Shown in pieces: positions 44,305 through 45,970 of a DNA stretch of 45,970 bases. Below the pieces are notes generated by a model. The model was not told the origin of the DNA. It ran no database searches and worked only from the letters and a program-made list of their open reading frames with translations. Within the stretch, counting starts at the first letter, position 1. Each line of letters begins with the position of its first letter. The stretch spans positions 1 to 45,970 of the forward strand of contig NZ_JASHIC010000041.1 in assembly GCF_030056705.1 (NCBI RefSeq), read 5' to 3'. The position numbers were made by a program, and so were the translations under genes. Source of the DNA: Flectobacillus longus (GTDB lineage: Bacteria; Bacteroidota; Bacteroidia; Cytophagales; Spirosomataceae).

Positions 44305-45531
44305 TTAATGTGCTTTTGCTCCTGATGGAGTTTGTTTGCGCATAATAAAATACAATACGGCAAAAGCGATAATCAAAATGAATGGGAATACCGCCATATT
44401 GTCCAAAGTTGCTTGTCCAGCAGCTAAATCAAGCTCTTGACCCGTCAAACCTTTGGCAGCAGCAGCAGCTTTTTCGTCATCCAACCATTTACCAATGATT
44501 GGTTGGAAAATTGAGGTAGAGAACATACCCATACCACCAATAATTGACATACCAAAAGCACCAGTACGAGGTAGATATTCAGCTACAAAACCAATCATAG
44601 TTGGCCAGAAATAACATACACCAATCGCAAAGATTACAGCCGATACATATACCATTGCACCCTCAGCTTGGCTCATCAAAACTACACCAATAGTAGCAAA
44701 AATAGCCGAACCTAACAATACGCCCGTTGGGTTTAGGTTGTGTACAATTGGACCAGCAAAATAGCGACCTACTGCCATCAAACCAGTTACCAAAGCCAAA
44801 ATCAACATTGGACTTGCTCCTGCATGACCCAATACTGGACCAATCCATTGCTCAGGACCAAACTCTGAAATAGCTGTCAAAGCCATACATGCCAACATGA
44901 ATAAGTACAATGGCGAAAGCATCGCTTTGAAGTTTTGACCTGTAGAAGCAGCACCCTCGTCTTGGCTTTCAGGAAATGCTTGTCCCAAAATCAAAGCAGC
45001 ATAAGTTACAGCAGGAATCAAAATAATACCAATTTGCAACTGCCAGCCCATACCAGCCGAAGTCATAAATTCAGAAATCAAACTCGCAATAACGATACCT
45101 CCAGGGAACCACATGTGGAAACGGTTCAACATTTTGGTTTTTTGATTGCCTTCGTACATATCAGAAATCATTGGGTTACAGGCAGCCTCAACGGTTCCAT
45201 TACCAAACCCAACAAAGAAAGTCGAAATCAACAATGTCCAGAAACCACTTGCGAAAATGGTCATCACTAACCCTAACACGTGCGTAGCAAAAGCCACCCA
45301 CATAATTTTTTTAGGACCTAATACATTGTAAAGTGGGCCACCGATAATCATTGCAATCGGAAAACCTAAGAAAGCCATTTGGTTTACATAACCTAAGTGT
45401 TCGGCATCGAGCTTAAAAGTATCACCTAACTGTGTGAGTACACCCGCACGGATACCAAATGCCATTGAAGTAGTGATTAGTGCAAAGCAACTCGCCAAAA
45501 ACAATCGATTATTATTAACTGTTTGGGACAT
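44305..45531 (-). CDS. MFS permease
   Basis: 408 aa, twelve membrane helices. The conserved loop between helices 2 and 3 reads GGPLYNVLGPKKIMWVA (GxxxDxxGxKK-type). A long conserved segment FVGFGNGTVEAACNPMISDMYEG recalls the FucP/sugar-permease branch. Probably imports a sugar or nucleoside by H+ symport; the substrate is unknown. No catabolic genes adjoin within the window. ATG at 45531 (MSQTVNNNRLFLASC). Confidence 0.85.
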   Translation of the reverse strand: MSQTVNNNRLFLASCFALITTSMAFGIRAGVLTQLGDTFKLDAEHLGYVNQMAFLGFPIAMIIGGPLYNVLGPKKIMWVAFATHVLGLVMTIFASGFWTLLISTFFVGFGNGTVEAACNPMISDMYEGNQKTKMLNRFHMWFPGGIVIASLISEFMTSAGMGWQLQIGIILIPAVTYAALILGQAFPESQDEGAASTGQNFKAMLSPLYLFMLACMALTAISEFGPEQWIGPVLGHAGASPMLILALVTGLMAVGRYFAGPIVHNLNPTGVLLGSAIFATIGVVLMSQAEGAMVYVSAVIFAIGVCYFWPTMIGFVAEYLPRTGAFGMSIIGGMGMFSTSIFQPIIGKWLDDEKAAAAAKGLTGQELDLAAGQATLDNMAVFPFILIIAFAVLYFIMRKQTPSGAKAH

Positions 45532-45858
45532 AATTGATTAAAGGGTTTAAGATTAATAAAAGGGACAGTGTTCTTATTTTAATATAATTTGGACTAAAAA
45601 AAATCCATGCCAAAAAAACAAAAAGATTTCCGTATTTACTAAATGCCTTTGTAATAATTTTAATTAAAATTTGCAATCAAACGGTATAGAGCGGGCTAAA
45701 TGTAGTATTTTCAGGTGTTTTTTTAGAATACTTTTTTAAACAGTATATTTTAGTGTTACTCCTTAAACCATTTCATGATTACGCTTCAGGCAATAAACTA
45801 TACTTATTAGAAGCAAATATTTATATTTTTTTGCCAGAAACACATTTTAACATTGAAG
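45532..45858. other. Intergenic region upstream of the MFS gene
   Basis: No gene. It contains a weak three-unit heptamer ladder (45783-45803: GCTTCAG, GCAATAA, ACTATAC) and AT-rich sequence expected of a promoter; no firm -7 box found. Confidence 0.4.
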
Positions 45859-45970
45859 TCATCTTGACTTTTTAATTTTCTTAATTGCCATGATAATGAA
45901 TGCTATAAAGTTAAACCCCATCCAACTTGAAATCGTTGTGTCGAAGCGATTTAACAAAGATCTATAACTA
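45859..45970 (-). CDS. Possible 3' end of a minus-strand gene (partial)
   Basis: On the minus strand a frame is open from the window edge to TGA (45861-45859), giving 36 residues: a hydrophobic stretch ISSWMGFNFIAFIIMAI then a basic end KKIKKSR, like a C-terminal membrane anchor. It could be a chance open frame of this length; the amino-acid pattern is the only support. Confidence 0.3.
   Translation of the reverse strand, partial: SYRSLLNRFDTTISSWMGFNFIAFIIMAIKKIKKSR

Noticed and set aside
1-45970. Integron integrase for the cassette
   Set aside because: None of the coding regions shows a tyrosine-recombinase signature; if one exists it is outside the window.

Overview
The window looks like chromosomal DNA of a Bacteroidota bacterium, most likely order Cytophagales (Flectobacillus/Arcicella/Emticicia-like; inferred from protein style, not searched). 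The grounds are a SusC/SusD pair, carboxypeptidase-regulatory-like/plug/barrel outer-membrane proteins, a BlaI/M56/TonB signalling cluster, TAnnTTTG-type -7 boxes, and moderate-to-low GC. I see no rRNA, tRNA, CRISPR array, phage block or intact insertion sequence.

Layout. 1-5.4 kb: tail of an unknown gene, a TlpA-like thiol-disulfide oxidoreductase, a lone integron-type gene cassette (DUF5694-like cargo between two attC-like sites, no integrase in the window), and a TonB-receptor-like outer-membrane protein. 5.4-11 kb: a Tat-exported TIM-barrel isomerase, two AT-rich membrane proteins of unknown function, an alpha/beta hydrolase with an ArsR-type repressor, a NagX/HGSNAT-like acyltransferase and a small glycogen-binding (CBM48-like) protein. 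11.1-15 kb, minus strand: blaI, exbD, an M56 peptidase fused to a TonB C-terminal domain, and tonB; 16-bp palindromes of the BlaI type (ACTA-N6-TAGT) lie upstream of both blaI and tonB. 15.4-28 kb: dnaX, proA, a GT39-type membrane glycosyltransferase, a large peptidase-MA/beta-propeller/Omp85-like protein, a DAO-family oxidoreductase, cmk and ade. 28.5-33.3 kb: an orphan SusC/SusD pair with codon usage suggesting high expression. 33.6-38.3 kb: alpha/beta hydrolase, clpX, clpP, an XRE regulator and a lipoprotein cyclophilin. 38.7-45.5 kb: a CPA-type antiporter, an OmpR-type response regulator and kinase, a small conserved-looking ORF, NhaA and an MFS permease. A minus-strand gene may run off the right edge.

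The intergenic DNA is unusually structured. Two repeat families recur. (1) Nested palindromes combine an AGACGCAA/TTGCGTCT palindrome, a very long perfect terminator-like hairpin whose arms differ between copies but still pair, and outer TTTAGTGATTT/GAATGAGTGA arms (about 5.2, 17.3 and 20.7 kb, with reduced copies at 9.2 and 37.6 kb). (2) Ladders of a degenerate heptamer GCnnTAr in strict 7-nt register, often as facing arms of a hairpin (12.1, 12.5, 24.3 and 39.9 kb, with weak copies at 7.9 and 45.8 kb).

The strongest candidates for something unusual are the integrase-less cassette, the BlaI-ExbD-M56::TonB cluster with matched operators, the Omp85-like fusion, and the two repeat families.
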